From assembly GCA_040902895.1 (NCBI GenBank), contig JBBDWL010000087.1, positions 53,249-117,248 on the forward strand: a stretch of 64,000 bases of DNA, in the 5' to 3' direction. This DNA comes from JALYRV01 sp040902895. Lineage in GTDB: Bacteria > Acidobacteriota > Vicinamibacteria > Vicinamibacterales > SCN-69-37. Positions 31,164 to 40,104 of this stretch are shown here, piece by piece. Made by a program: the position numbers and the translations under genes. Every line of letters starts with the position of its first letter. Position 1 is the stretch's first letter. The notes beneath the pieces are model-generated. The model was not told where the DNA came from and ran no database searches. It saw nothing but the letters and a program-made list of their open reading frames with translations.

Positions 31164-31180
31164 TTAGTTAGCCTTACTAA
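31164..31180. promoter_or_regulatory. Candidate MarR operator between divergent genes
   Basis: TTAGT-N7-ACTAA inverted repeat in an AT-rich 49-nt spacer between the ankyrin and MarR starts. Position and symmetry fit a MarR dimer controlling both genes; binding is inferred. Confidence 0.45.
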
Positions 31181-31198
31181 GTAGTTTATCATCCCGGC

Positions 31199-31642
31199 AT
31201 GGCTCACACAGCACGCGGCAATTTCGGCACGGCTGATCGGCTGCATTCCGCGGCGATCCATCTGCTGCGGCGGCTGCGGCGTGAAGACGCCGCGACCGGG
31301 CTCGCTCCGGCGCGGTTGTCGGCGCTCTCGGTGCTGGTGTTTGGCGGACCCATGAACCTGACGTCGCTGGCCGCGGCCGAACAGGTGCAGGCGCCGACAA
31401 TGACGAAAGTGGTGCAGGCGTTGGAGGCCGAGGCGCTCGTGCGGCGCGAGGCGGTCGCCGGCGATAAGCGCGGCACGCGGCTGGTGGCTACCTCGCGCGG
31501 CAGGCGCATTATGGAAGAAGGACGCCGCCGGCGCGTCAAACGGCTGGCCGCGGAGCTCGAGGCGCTGCCAGCCGCCGAGCGCGCGGTTCTCGAGAAAGCC
31601 GCGGCAATCCTGGAGCGGATCAGCGCCGGACGTCCGCGATGA
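31199..31642 (+). CDS. MarR family transcriptional regulator
   Basis: 147 aa. Winged-helix core: LSALSVLVFGGPMNLTSLAA, QVQAPTMTKVVQALEAEALV (recognition helix) and the wing VRREAVAGDKRGTRLVATSRG, flanked by dimerisation helices. Likely represses itself and the divergent ankyrin gene through the TTAGT/ACTAA site. Ligand unknown. Confidence 0.92.
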   Translation: MAHTARGNFGTADRLHSAAIHLLRRLRREDAATGLAPARLSALSVLVFGGPMNLTSLAAAEQVQAPTMTKVVQALEAEALVRREAVAGDKRGTRLVATSRGRRIMEEGRRRRVKRLAAELEALPAAERAVLEKAAAILERISAGRPR

Positions 31643-31671
31643 TGACCTTTCTGCCAACACTGGCACAAGAT

Positions 31672-31869
31672 TCATCGCGCCCGCAGGTCATCGTGCACGC
31701 CTAATTCGCGGCGGGCGGCCATCTGGGCCTTGCGGCGCCGGCGGACGAGCTTGCCGTAGATATCGTCTTCCACCACCGTGAGCGGCACGCGCCGCCAGGA
31801 TTTCTGCCCCTCGTCGCCCGCTAGCGCCAATACTGAAGTCCCCTCGACCGCCGGTCTCAAATCGCGCAT
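31672..31869 (-). CDS. Possible small basic protein
   Basis: 65 aa, start ATG 31869. The C-terminal half is strongly basic (YGKLVRRRRKAQMAARREL) after an acidic hinge (TVVEDDIYG). No family recognised and no clear ribosome site. It occupies an otherwise empty spacer between MarR and the S9 peptidase. May be a chance ORF. Confidence 0.35.
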   Translation of the reverse strand: MRDLRPAVEGTSVLALAGDEGQKSWRRVPLTVVEDDIYGKLVRRRRKAQMAARRELGVHDDLRAR

Positions 31870-31912
31870 GCAGCCATGCTACAAAGGGGCTATGACAGAA
31901 CAGGTCACACGA

Positions 31913-31952
31913 GATTTGGTGATCTGGTGACTTGGTGATCTGGTGATTTGGT
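31913..31952 (+). repeat. 8-bp GAYYTGGT tandem repeat in the S9 peptidase leader
   Basis: Five units: GATTTGGT, GATCTGGT, GACTTGGT, GATCTGGT, GATTTGGT. It ends 10 nt before the ATG at 31963, so it forms most of the 5' leader. Confidence 0.9.
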
Positions 31953-31962
31953 GAGGCTTCCC

Positions 31963-33954
31963 ATGACTCGTACCCGTTCGGTCGTTCCTTTCTTAGTGCT
32001 CGCTGCCCTAACGGCCGCCTTCACCCAGCAGCCCCAGCGAGTTCTGACGCCCGACATCATCGTCACCCTGACGCAGGTTGCCGACGCGCAGATCTCTCCA
32101 GACGGCGCCCAAATCGTTTACCAGGTGTCGCGGCCGCGAACGGACAGCGATCCGCCCGGCGGCGCGCACACCGAGCTCTGGATGGTTCCGGCCGCGGGCG
32201 GCGATCCTCGCCGGCTGACGCAGGAGGCTGATCGCGCCGCGCGCTGGTCGCCTGACGGCAAGACCATCGCGTTCCTTGGCCGCCGCGGGAAGGACGCGCT
32301 CACGCAGATTCATCTGATCGCTCCCTCGGCCGGCGAATCGAGACCGCTGACCACCGCGCCATCGGCGGTCACGACCTTCAAGTGGTCGCCCGACGGCCGT
32401 TCCATTGCCTTCACCTACGCCGATCCAAAGACCGATGAGGAGAAGAAGTCGGAGGCCGCGGGCCGCGACTGGACCGTGCACGATCGCCACTACAAGCACA
32501 CGCGGCTCTATCGCATCGACGTGGAATCCGGAAAGACGTCGCTCGTCACGCAGGCCGACAAAACGGTGCACGACTATGACTGGTCGCCCGACAGCACGCA
32601 GCTGGTGATTGGCGCCGCCGACACGCCGACGATTGACGACAGCTTCATGGGCGTGCGTCTCTATATCGTGCCCGCCGCCGGGGGCGTGCCCGAGCCGTTC
32701 GTGAAGACCGAAGGCAAGCTTGGATTTCCGCGCTGGTCGCCCGACGGTCAGTGGATCGGCTGGCTTGGTGCAACGTCGCTGAACGATCCGTACGCCGGCA
32801 GCCTTTACCTCGCGCCCGCGCGCAACCGCGTCGCCGGCGCGCCCGACCGCGTGAATCTGACGATGGCGTATGCGGGAACGGCGATCTGGTTCGCCTGGAA
32901 GCCCGGCGCGCCCGCGACAGCTCTGTTCGTGGCGGCCGAGCGCCAGATGACCCCGATATACCAGGTCGCGGCGAGCGGCCCGAAGCGCGAACGCCTCGGA
33001 TCGCCATTGCTCGTCGTCGCCGGCGGACCGAGCTTCTCGGCTGACGGCAAGCGCTTCGCGTTTGCCGCAAACACGCCGGAGCATCCCAATGAGGTCTATC
33101 TCGCAGACGGCGGCATCGCGCCGAAGCGGCTGACCACGCTGAATCCGCAGCTGGCCGGCGTGCAGCTTGGCACGCAGGAAGTCGTCGTGTGGACGGCGCG
33201 CGATGGCATGAGCATCGAAGGGGTGCTCGTGAAGCCGGTGGGCTATCGCGTGGGCCAGCGCTATCCGCTCATCCTGCAGCCTCACGGCGGACCCGAGTCT
33301 GCCGATCCGAACGGCTGGAACGGCACCTACTCGCGGTGGGGACAGATGCTGGCCGGCAAAGGCTATCTCACGCTCTATCCGAACTATCGCGGCTCGATCG
33401 GCCGCGGCCCGGAGTTCGCGATGGCCGACCACAAGGATCTGATGGGCAAGGAGTTCGAGGACATGCTCGACGGCATCGCGTTTCTCGATGCGCAGGGCCT
33501 GGCCGACAGGAACAAGGTCGGGATCGGCGGCGGTAGCTACGGCGGGTACACGTCGGCATGGGCCGCGACCTACGGCAGCGAGCATTTCAAGACTGCCGTC
33601 GCCTGGATGGGCATCTCCAACTGGATCAGCATGACCGGCACGTCGGACATCTTTCTCGAGAACTCCACGGTGCACTGGGACCTCGTGATGTACCAGAACT
33701 ACGAGAAGTACTGGGAGCGATCTCCGCTCAGGCACATCGATCGCGCCAACACACCCACGCTCATCGTGCACGGCGCGGCCGATCCGCGCGTGCCGCCCGG
33801 CCAGTCGCTGGAGCTCTATACCGCGCTGAAGTGGAAGGGCGTGCCCGTCGAATACGTCACGTATCCGCGTGAAGGACACGGGCTGGTCGAGCGCGCGCAC
33901 CAGCTCGATTTCATGAACAGGGTGCTCGATTGGTTTGCGCAATACGTCAAGTAG
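31963..33954 (+). CDS. Secreted S9 prolyl oligopeptidase-family peptidase
   Basis: 663 aa from ATG 31963; GTG 31948 within the repeat is the alternative. Signal peptide to about AAFTQ. The N-terminal TolB-like propeller has repeated WSPDGR blades. The C-terminal alpha/beta hydrolase has S525 in GGGSYGGYTSAW, D607 in HGAADPRVP and H639 in REGHGL. It cleaves short peptides (family), probably in the periplasm. The beta-lactamase-fold gene overlaps its 3' end by 25 nt. Confidence 0.95.
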   Translation: MTRTRSVVPFLVLAALTAAFTQQPQRVLTPDIIVTLTQVADAQISPDGAQIVYQVSRPRTDSDPPGGAHTELWMVPAAGGDPRRLTQEADRAARWSPDGKTIAFLGRRGKDALTQIHLIAPSAGESRPLTTAPSAVTTFKWSPDGRSIAFTYADPKTDEEKKSEAAGRDWTVHDRHYKHTRLYRIDVESGKTSLVTQADKTVHDYDWSPDSTQLVIGAADTPTIDDSFMGVRLYIVPAAGGVPEPFVKTEGKLGFPRWSPDGQWIGWLGATSLNDPYAGSLYLAPARNRVAGAPDRVNLTMAYAGTAIWFAWKPGAPATALFVAAERQMTPIYQVAASGPKRERLGSPLLVVAGGPSFSADGKRFAFAANTPEHPNEVYLADGGIAPKRLTTLNPQLAGVQLGTQEVVVWTARDGMSIEGVLVKPVGYRVGQRYPLILQPHGGPESADPNGWNGTYSRWGQMLAGKGYLTLYPNYRGSIGRGPEFAMADHKDLMGKEFEDMLDGIAFLDAQGLADRNKVGIGGGSYGGYTSAWAATYGSEHFKTAVAWMGISNWISMTGTSDIFLENSTVHWDLVMYQNYEKYWERSPLRHIDRANTPTLIVHGAADPRVPPGQSLELYTALKWKGVPVEYVTYPREGHGLVERAHQLDFMNRVLDWFAQYVK

Positions 33955-35330
33955 CCGTCGCGTTCGTTCTCGCCGTCAGTCTGACGGGACAGTCGATTCC
34001 GGGCCCGCAGGGGACGCATACAGAGAATGGCCTCGCGGGGTTCGCGAAGATTCTCTGTTCCGGCGTCTTTGTCTCGGGCCGCGCGCCTGACGATGTGGCG
34101 CGGGGCAGTGCGTACTTCTTCATGCCGCGGGCCGAGCGCGATCGCGTGACCTATACGGTCGATCGCGAGAACAAGGTCGCGCGCGCGTCGCTCGGCGAGA
34201 TCACGCGCGAGGCGCGGCTGTATGGCGATCAGGGCTGCATCATTCAGACGGCGGGCAAACCGGGCGTGCACTTCACACCGGTGCCCGTGCGGACCCGGCT
34301 GCCGGACGCGATGACCGAGGACTGGCCGATGGGCGATCGGGAGCCGGCCGCACCGGCGCCAACGGAGATCGATCGCGCGAAGCTTGGCGCCGCCGTGGAT
34401 GCCGCCTTTGCCGATCCCGACGCTCTTACCGCCGCCTTCCTCGTCGTCCACAAAGGCCGCATCGTCGCCGAGCGCTACGCGCCGGGCATCACGAAAGACA
34501 CACAGCTCGAAAGCTGGTCGATGGGGAAGAGTCTCGCGGCGACCCTGTTCGCCGTGCTCGTGAAGGACGGCACCTACAGGCTCGAGCAGCCGGCGCCCGT
34601 GCCGCTCTGGCAGAAGCCGGGGGATCCGCGCGCGGCCATCCGCAACATCGATCTGCTGCGCATGAGCGCCGGCCTGAAGTTTCTCGGCAATCAGGAGGCG
34701 GGATCGAACCTGACGTATCCGGATCACTACTACATCTATACCGGCGCGATCGACGCGTTCGAGTACTCGATCACGCGGCCGCAGGAGTATCCGCCGAACA
34801 CCGACGGCCGGTACCGCAACAGCGATCCGCTCACGATCACCTATCTGGCGAAGCAGGCCGTCACGAAGCGCGGCGAAAACTTTCTCACGTGGCCGCAGCG
34901 CGCGCTTTTCGATCGCATCGGCATTCGCCGGCAGGTGCTGGAAACGGATCCGTACGGCAACTTCCTGATTACCGGCTATGACTACGGCACGGCGCGCAAC
35001 TGGGCGCGCATCGGCATGCTCTATCTGCAGGACGGGGTGTGGCAGGGCGAGCGCATTCTGCCCGAGGGCTGGTCGACGTTCGTCAGCACCCCCGCGCCCG
35101 CCTGGAAGCGCCCGGAGTACGGCGGCTTCTTCTGGCTCAATCGCGTGAACACCTGGAATTTACCGCCGGAAACCTATTTCGCCGCTGGCGCGGGCGGCCA
35201 GAACACGTGGATCGTGCCGTCGCACGATCTCGTGATCGTGCGCATGGGACACATGCGCGGCCAGGGGCCTGCGCGCAGCGCCACGAACAAAGCCCTCGCG
35301 CTGGTGCTGCAGGCTTTGCCCGCGCATTGA
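33930..35330 (+). CDS. Secreted serine hydrolase (beta-lactamase/class C fold)
   Basis: 466 aa from TTG 33930, the only early start that keeps the signal peptide (VAVAFVLAVSLTGQS). A small N-terminal beta domain precedes the penicillin-binding fold: S197-x-x-K200 in SWSMGKS and YRNSD (Y-x-N). Later HxG-like text is less clear (GAGGQNTWIVP). Such proteins are usually esterases or D-amino peptidases rather than resistance enzymes. Coupled to the S9 peptidase by overlap, which suggests a shared peptide-degrading role. Confidence 0.88.
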   Translation: MVCAIRQVAVAFVLAVSLTGQSIPGPQGTHTENGLAGFAKILCSGVFVSGRAPDDVARGSAYFFMPRAERDRVTYTVDRENKVARASLGEITREARLYGDQGCIIQTAGKPGVHFTPVPVRTRLPDAMTEDWPMGDREPAAPAPTEIDRAKLGAAVDAAFADPDALTAAFLVVHKGRIVAERYAPGITKDTQLESWSMGKSLAATLFAVLVKDGTYRLEQPAPVPLWQKPGDPRAAIRNIDLLRMSAGLKFLGNQEAGSNLTYPDHYYIYTGAIDAFEYSITRPQEYPPNTDGRYRNSDPLTITYLAKQAVTKRGENFLTWPQRALFDRIGIRRQVLETDPYGNFLITGYDYGTARNWARIGMLYLQDGVWQGERILPEGWSTFVSTPAPAWKRPEYGGFFWLNRVNTWNLPPETYFAAGAGGQNTWIVPSHDLVIVRMGHMRGQGPARSATNKALALVLQALPAH

Positions 35331-35333
35331 AGA

Positions 35334-36746
<1,413 letters not shown>

Positions 36747-36762
36747 GTCTGCTCCTGGTAGA

Positions 36763-36780
36763 CCGGAGCTTCAGCTCCGG
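36763..36780. repeat. CCGGAGCT-TC-AGCTCCGG hairpin upstream of gdhA
   Basis: Perfect 8-bp arms with a 2-nt loop, between the stop of the metzincin gene (36788) and the gdhA start (36746). There is no U-tract; it looks like another dispersed palindrome, though it could weakly terminate the upstream transcript. Confidence 0.6.
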
Positions 36781-36787
36781 CGACGAT

Positions 36788-37837
36788 TCAATGCGCGCCG
36801 TGCCAGATGAGCGCGTGCGTGGTACGCGCGGCCGATGTGGCGGTGTGCGACACCGGATCGATGTCGGGCGTGCGATTGCCGGTGGGCCGCGACATCGCGA
36901 TACGCGCGGCCTGCTGGTCGAACGTGTTCGGTTCGGTGCGTGCGTTCGAGTTCATGACCGACGCCCGCTCTATCGACACGTGTTGGCAGCCCAGCGTATG
37001 TCCGAGCTCGTGCATCCGCAGGGATCGATGGAACGCGCTCGGAGCTTTCTCGAAGTCGCGGTCGAGCATGATGACGCCGCTCGTGACTTCGCCGTCGGCG
37101 GTGGTCGACCAGCGCGCATAGCCCCAGAAGCCGGTGGCGCGCGTGAGTCCGTCCTGGCGCGTCACGACGATCCTGGCGTTCTGTCGCGGTGTGACCGACG
37201 ATCCTGGTGCGGATTCCTGCGTCGTGAGGGAAGTCACCGGCCCGAGACGGCCGGCGGTGAGGAGGTCGTAGCCCGCGAGCAAGTCGGCGGCGATGGCGTC
37301 CACTTCCGCCTGGTTCAGCGACTCCTCGAGCGCCTCGAAGGTCTGGGCGCCGACCTCCGTGAAGCGCAGCACGCGCCGTTCGATCACGATGCCGGGCGCG
37401 GTTTTCCATCGCGTGAGGCCCGATGACGAGTGGCGGAACATCTGATCGAACGCCGCGACGTCGAATGCGGATGGAATCAGCGACAGACTCAGATTTGCGC
37501 CGGGCGCGGCAATTGTGGTTTGCCGCTCGATGAATCCTGTTGCGGTGAGCGTGGTCCGGTTGGCGCCGCTCGATGGGAAGCCGACGCTGAAGCCGCCGTT
37601 TGTCTCGGACCGTCCGACAAGCGTCCCGCCTACCGTAAACGACACGACGCCCGCGACCGCGTCATCGAGGGCATTCACGGTTGTGCCGGTGACGATGTGG
37701 GATCCGGGATTGGGGGGCGGCCCGCCAGGCGGCACACCGCCGGAGTTGCGGCTCCCGCCAGGATTCGTGGGCGTACTGCTTCCGCCGCACCCGGCCGCCA
37801 GCACGGCCGCCACCACGATCCATCGCACGCGAAACAT
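36788..37837 (-). CDS. Metzincin-type zinc protease lipoprotein, copy A
   Basis: 349 aa. Lipoprotein signal with lipobox LAAGC (MFRVRWIVVAAVLAAGC), then a Gly/Pro-rich linker and a carboxypeptidase-regulatory-like beta sandwich (VTGTTVNALDDAVAGVVSF). The metalloprotease part has HELGHTLGCQH (HExxHxxGxxH) followed by SVMN, a Met-turn. It ends PDIDPVSHTATSAA...WHGAH. Membrane-anchored, extracytoplasmic. 45-60% similar by eye to the next gene, clearly a tandem duplicate. Confidence 0.85.
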   Translation of the reverse strand: MFRVRWIVVAAVLAAGCGGSSTPTNPGGSRNSGGVPPGGPPPNPGSHIVTGTTVNALDDAVAGVVSFTVGGTLVGRSETNGGFSVGFPSSGANRTTLTATGFIERQTTIAAPGANLSLSLIPSAFDVAAFDQMFRHSSSGLTRWKTAPGIVIERRVLRFTEVGAQTFEALEESLNQAEVDAIAADLLAGYDLLTAGRLGPVTSLTTQESAPGSSVTPRQNARIVVTRQDGLTRATGFWGYARWSTTADGEVTSGVIMLDRDFEKAPSAFHRSLRMHELGHTLGCQHVSIERASVMNSNARTEPNTFDQQAARIAMSRPTGNRTPDIDPVSHTATSAARTTHALIWHGAH

Positions 37838-37862
37838 GCCTTACAAGCTTACCCCTCACTCC

Positions 37863-37916
37863 CTTACTCGCCTTACTCGCCTTACTCGCCTTACTCGCCT
37901 TACTCGCCTTACTCGA
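37863..37916 (+). repeat. 9-bp CTTACTCGC tandem repeat between the two metzincin genes
   Basis: Six units (five exact CTTACTCGC, the sixth CTTACTCGA) plus a partial CTTACTAA that runs into the stop codon of the upstream gene at 37921. It fills most of the 83-nt spacer. Confidence 0.95.
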
Positions 37917-37920
37917 CTTA

Positions 37921-38967
37921 CTAATGTGCTCCGTGCCACGTCAGCGCCTGGCCGGAGCGCGCGGCGGCTGTGGCCGACTGCGAGACTGGATCGATGTCGG
38001 GCGTGCGGTTGCCTGTTGGGCGAAGGGCCGCGAGCCGCGCGGCCTGGCGGTCGAACGCATTCGGTTCGTTGCGCGCGTGCGAGTTCATGACCGACGCGCG
38101 GTTGGTGACGTGGTGGCAGCCGAGGGCATGCCCGAGCTCGTGCTTTCGGACCGAGGCGCGGTGCGGCCCCGCGGCATGATCGAAATCGCGATCGAGCAGA
38201 ATGATGGCGCTCGTGACTTCGCCGTCGGGCGTGGTCGACCAGCGCGCATAGCCCCAGTAGCCGGTCGCGGCGGTCAGTCCGGCATGTCTGGTGACGACGA
38301 TTGTGCGGTCGCGCCGCGGCGTGACTGGCCCGCCCGCTTCCGATTCCTGCACGCGAACAGAGCTGATCGGGCCAAGACGGCCGTCGGTGAGCAGCGCGTA
38401 GCCCGCGAGCATGTCGGCGGCGAGTGTGCCGGCCTCTTCCGCCGTGAGCGATTCGCCGGTCGGCTCGTAGGTGTCGGCTGACACGCTTCTGAACTGAAAC
38501 ACGCGCCGCTCAATCAGCAGCGCCGGGGCCGACCTCCATCGAGTCAGGCCGGCCGGGGAATGCCGGAACATCTCGTCGAACGACGCGAGATCGAAGCCAG
38601 TGGGAATCAGCGACAGATGCAGGCTGCTGCCTGGCGCGGGGATCCCGGTCTGGCGCTCGACGAACCCGCTTGCCGTGAGCACTGCGCGATTGAGGCCCAC
38701 CGCGGGAAAGCCCACTGTGAACATGCCGCTGGCCTCGGCACGCCCGACGACGGTGTCATCCACTCGGAAGGCGGCGTGCGCCGCCGCGCTGTCATCGAGC
38801 GCGTTGATGACCGACCCTGTCACGACATGTGAGCCTGGCGCCGGTTGCGGGTCCGAAGGGCTGGCACTGGGATTCAGCGCGGGCGCCGGACTCGTGGGAC
38901 TAGAGCCACAGGCGATGCCCGAAGCGGCCATGAGGACGGCCAACAGGCGGAGCACGAAACCGCTCAT
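37921..38967 (-). CDS. Metzincin-type zinc protease lipoprotein, copy B
   Basis: 348 aa from ATG 38967 (MSGFVLRLLAVLMAASGIAC, lipobox SGIAC); upstream ATGs in frame would spoil the signal peptide. Same layout as copy A: proline-rich linker, VVTGSVINALDDS beta domain, then HELGHALGCHH and SVMN. Shares the unusual C-terminal PTGNRTPDIDPVSQSAT and WHGAH ending with copy A. Probably co-transcribed with copy A through the CTTACTCGC array. Substrate unknown. Confidence 0.85.
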   Translation of the reverse strand: MSGFVLRLLAVLMAASGIACGSSPTSPAPALNPSASPSDPQPAPGSHVVTGSVINALDDSAAAHAAFRVDDTVVGRAEASGMFTVGFPAVGLNRAVLTASGFVERQTGIPAPGSSLHLSLIPTGFDLASFDEMFRHSPAGLTRWRSAPALLIERRVFQFRSVSADTYEPTGESLTAEEAGTLAADMLAGYALLTDGRLGPISSVRVQESEAGGPVTPRRDRTIVVTRHAGLTAATGYWGYARWSTTPDGEVTSAIILLDRDFDHAAGPHRASVRKHELGHALGCHHVTNRASVMNSHARNEPNAFDRQAARLAALRPTGNRTPDIDPVSQSATAAARSGQALTWHGAH

Positions 38968-39073
38968 CGGCCGATCCACCATCAATCGGCGTACCACAGG
39001 GCGCTAGGCCGCTTTGCGCCCCAGCTCGACCGTCGCCAGCCGTTGTATGATGCTTGGCGGAGGCTCCAGACTG

Positions 39074-39619
39074 ATGATGAAGACGTTCGTCATGTCCGCG
39101 GTCTTCGGGATTGCGACCGCTACGATGTGCGCACAGACGCCGCAGACGCCCGCCGATACTGGCCTCGAGGTCGGCGATCCGGCGCCCAACTTCGAGCTCA
39201 AAGGCTCGGATGGCAAGACGTGGCGGCTGAGCGACCTCAAGGGCAAGACGGTTGTCCTTGCGTGGTTCCCGAAGGCTTTCACCGGGGGTTGAACGGCCGA
39301 GTGCAAGTCGCTCCGTGCGAGCGGCGACGCGATCCGGCAGTTCGACGTGGCCTATTTCATGGCCAGCGTCGACACGCTCGAAGACAACACGAAGTTTGCC
39401 CAGATGCACGAGGCCGACTTTCCGATCCTCGCGGATCCCGACAAGAGGGTCGCGACCGCGTATGGCGTGATCCCCGCAGGCCGCCAAACGGCCGCGCGCT
39501 GGACGTTCTACGTCGGGCCCGACGGGAAGATCCTGTTCATAGACAAGCAGGTGCGTGCCGCGACGGCAGGCGAGGGGATTGCTGCCAAACTCGGCGAGTT
39601 GAACGTCAAAAGGCGTTGA
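39074..39619 (+). CDS. Secreted peroxiredoxin with TGA-encoded selenocysteine (Sec73)
   Basis: 182 aa when the in-frame TGA at 39290-39292 is read through. ATG 39074 has GGAGG about 10 nt upstream and opens a signal peptide (MMKTFVMSAVFGIATATMCAQ). The domain is AhpC/TSA: VGDPAPNFELKGSDGKTWRL, then VVLAWFPKAFTGG-U-TAECKS. The TGA replaces exactly the peroxidatic Cys of the FTxxCTxEC motif, and C77 could be the resolving residue (BCP/PrxQ-like). After the TGA the same frame completes the fold (VDTLEDNTKFAQMHEADFPI, ARWTFYVGPDGKILFIDKQV). A SECIS-like hairpin follows. A nonsense mutation is the main alternative. Reduces peroxides in the periplasm (inferred). Confidence 0.8.
39307..39325 (+). 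promoter_or_regulatory. Candidate bacterial SECIS hairpin
   Basis: Stem 39307-39313 (GTCGCTC) pairs with 39319-39325 (GAGCGGC) over seven positions, one a G-U pair, with loop CGTGC. The loop starts 21 nt after the TGA and has G at its second position. Both fit the known rules for SelB-dependent bacterial SECIS elements inside the coding region. Confidence 0.65.
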
Positions 39620-39623
39620 GACG

Positions 39624-39651
39624 GAAGACTGAAGACTAGAGACTGACGACT
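39624..39651 (+). repeat. 7-bp GAAGACT tandem repeat after the peroxiredoxin
   Basis: Four units: GAAGACT, GAAGACT, AGAGACT, GACGACT. It starts 5 nt after the stop codon and runs up to the terminator hairpin. Confidence 0.85.
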
Positions 39652-39654
39652 CGC

Positions 39655-39691
39655 AAGGCCGGGCCGCTACGCGGTGCCGGCCTTTCTTTTT
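39655..39691 (+). terminator. Rho-independent terminator of the peroxiredoxin gene
   Basis: AAGGCCGG (39655-39662) pairs with CCGGCCTT (39677-39684), with CCGC/GCGG continuing the stem inside. The run TTTCTTTTT follows. It isolates the selenoprotein gene from the PadR-ADOP unit downstream. Confidence 0.85.
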
Positions 39692-39732
39692 AGCGAGCGT
39701 CCGGAATGACTTTCGACTTGCGCAGGGCCAGC

Positions 39733-39761
39733 TTGCGTTCTGCCGCCATTTGTCATACAAA
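39733..39761 (+). promoter_or_regulatory. Promoter and palindromic operator of the PadR-ADOP unit
   Basis: TTGCGT (39733-39738), 17 bp, TACAAA (39756-39761). TTTGT-CAT-ACAAA (39749-39761) is a perfect 5-bp-arm palindrome on the -10 box, a good PadR autoregulation site. Predicted start near 39768 is at the GTG 39769, so the transcript may be leaderless. Confidence 0.5.
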
Positions 39762-39768
39762 AGCGAAT

Positions 39769-40104
39769 GTGAAAGGCGATCACGTCGGCGAGTTCGAAGA
39801 ACTGGTCCTGCTGGCGATCCACGGTCTGTCGCGCGATGCCTATGGCGTCGCCATTCAACAGCTCTTGCAGCGTGAGACTACGCGCTCGGTGTCCCTCGGC
39901 GCCGTGTACGCCTGTCTCGATCGGCTCGAGGCCAAGGGTCTCGTGACGTCGCAGATGACTGATGGAACGTCGGCTCGTGGCGGACGCAGCCGTCGGATGT
40001 TTCGGTTATCGCCTGAGGGCGCACGCACGCTCGCGTCACTGAGAGAACTACGCGCTCGTCTCTACGGCGCGGCGCGGCCGCGCACGTTTCGAGGTCGTGC
40101 GTGA
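39769..40104 (+). CDS. PadR family regulator of an ADOP permease
   Basis: 111 aa from GTG 39769 (VKGDHVGEFEELVLLAIHGL). Upstream codons to 39706 overlap the promoter. DAYGVAIQQLL, SLGAVYACLDRLEAKGLVTS and RRMFRLSPEGARTLASLREL are the PadR winged-helix signature as found next to ADOP permeases. The stop overlaps the permease start as GTGA, so the two proteins are coupled. Probably represses its own operon through the TTTGT/ACAAA site. Confidence 0.92.
   Translation: MKGDHVGEFEELVLLAIHGLSRDAYGVAIQQLLQRETTRSVSLGAVYACLDRLEAKGLVTSQMTDGTSARGGRSRRMFRLSPEGARTLASLRELRARLYGAARPRTFRGRA

Noticed and set aside
32008..33942. 644-codon open frame antisense to the S9 peptidase
   Set aside because: It mirrors the peptidase codon pattern, has no recognisable motif or start context, and is a high-GC shadow. 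The same applies to long antisense frames at 26549-28504, 11783-13699 and 45542-46873.
33930..35330. Antibiotic-resistance beta-lactamase
   Set aside because: Only the general SxxK/YxN fold is present, with an extra N-terminal domain and peptidase neighbours; a secreted esterase or peptidase role is more likely.
37863..37916. Repeat array resembling a CRISPR
   Set aside because: Units are contiguous 9-mers with no spacers and no cas genes nearby; it is a simple tandem repeat.
39290..39292. TGA in the peroxiredoxin as a plain nonsense mutation (two fragments or a pseudogene)
   Set aside because: It falls exactly on the catalytic cysteine codon, both sides are undecayed, and a SECIS-like hairpin is correctly spaced. 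Kept as the main alternative, not the preferred reading.
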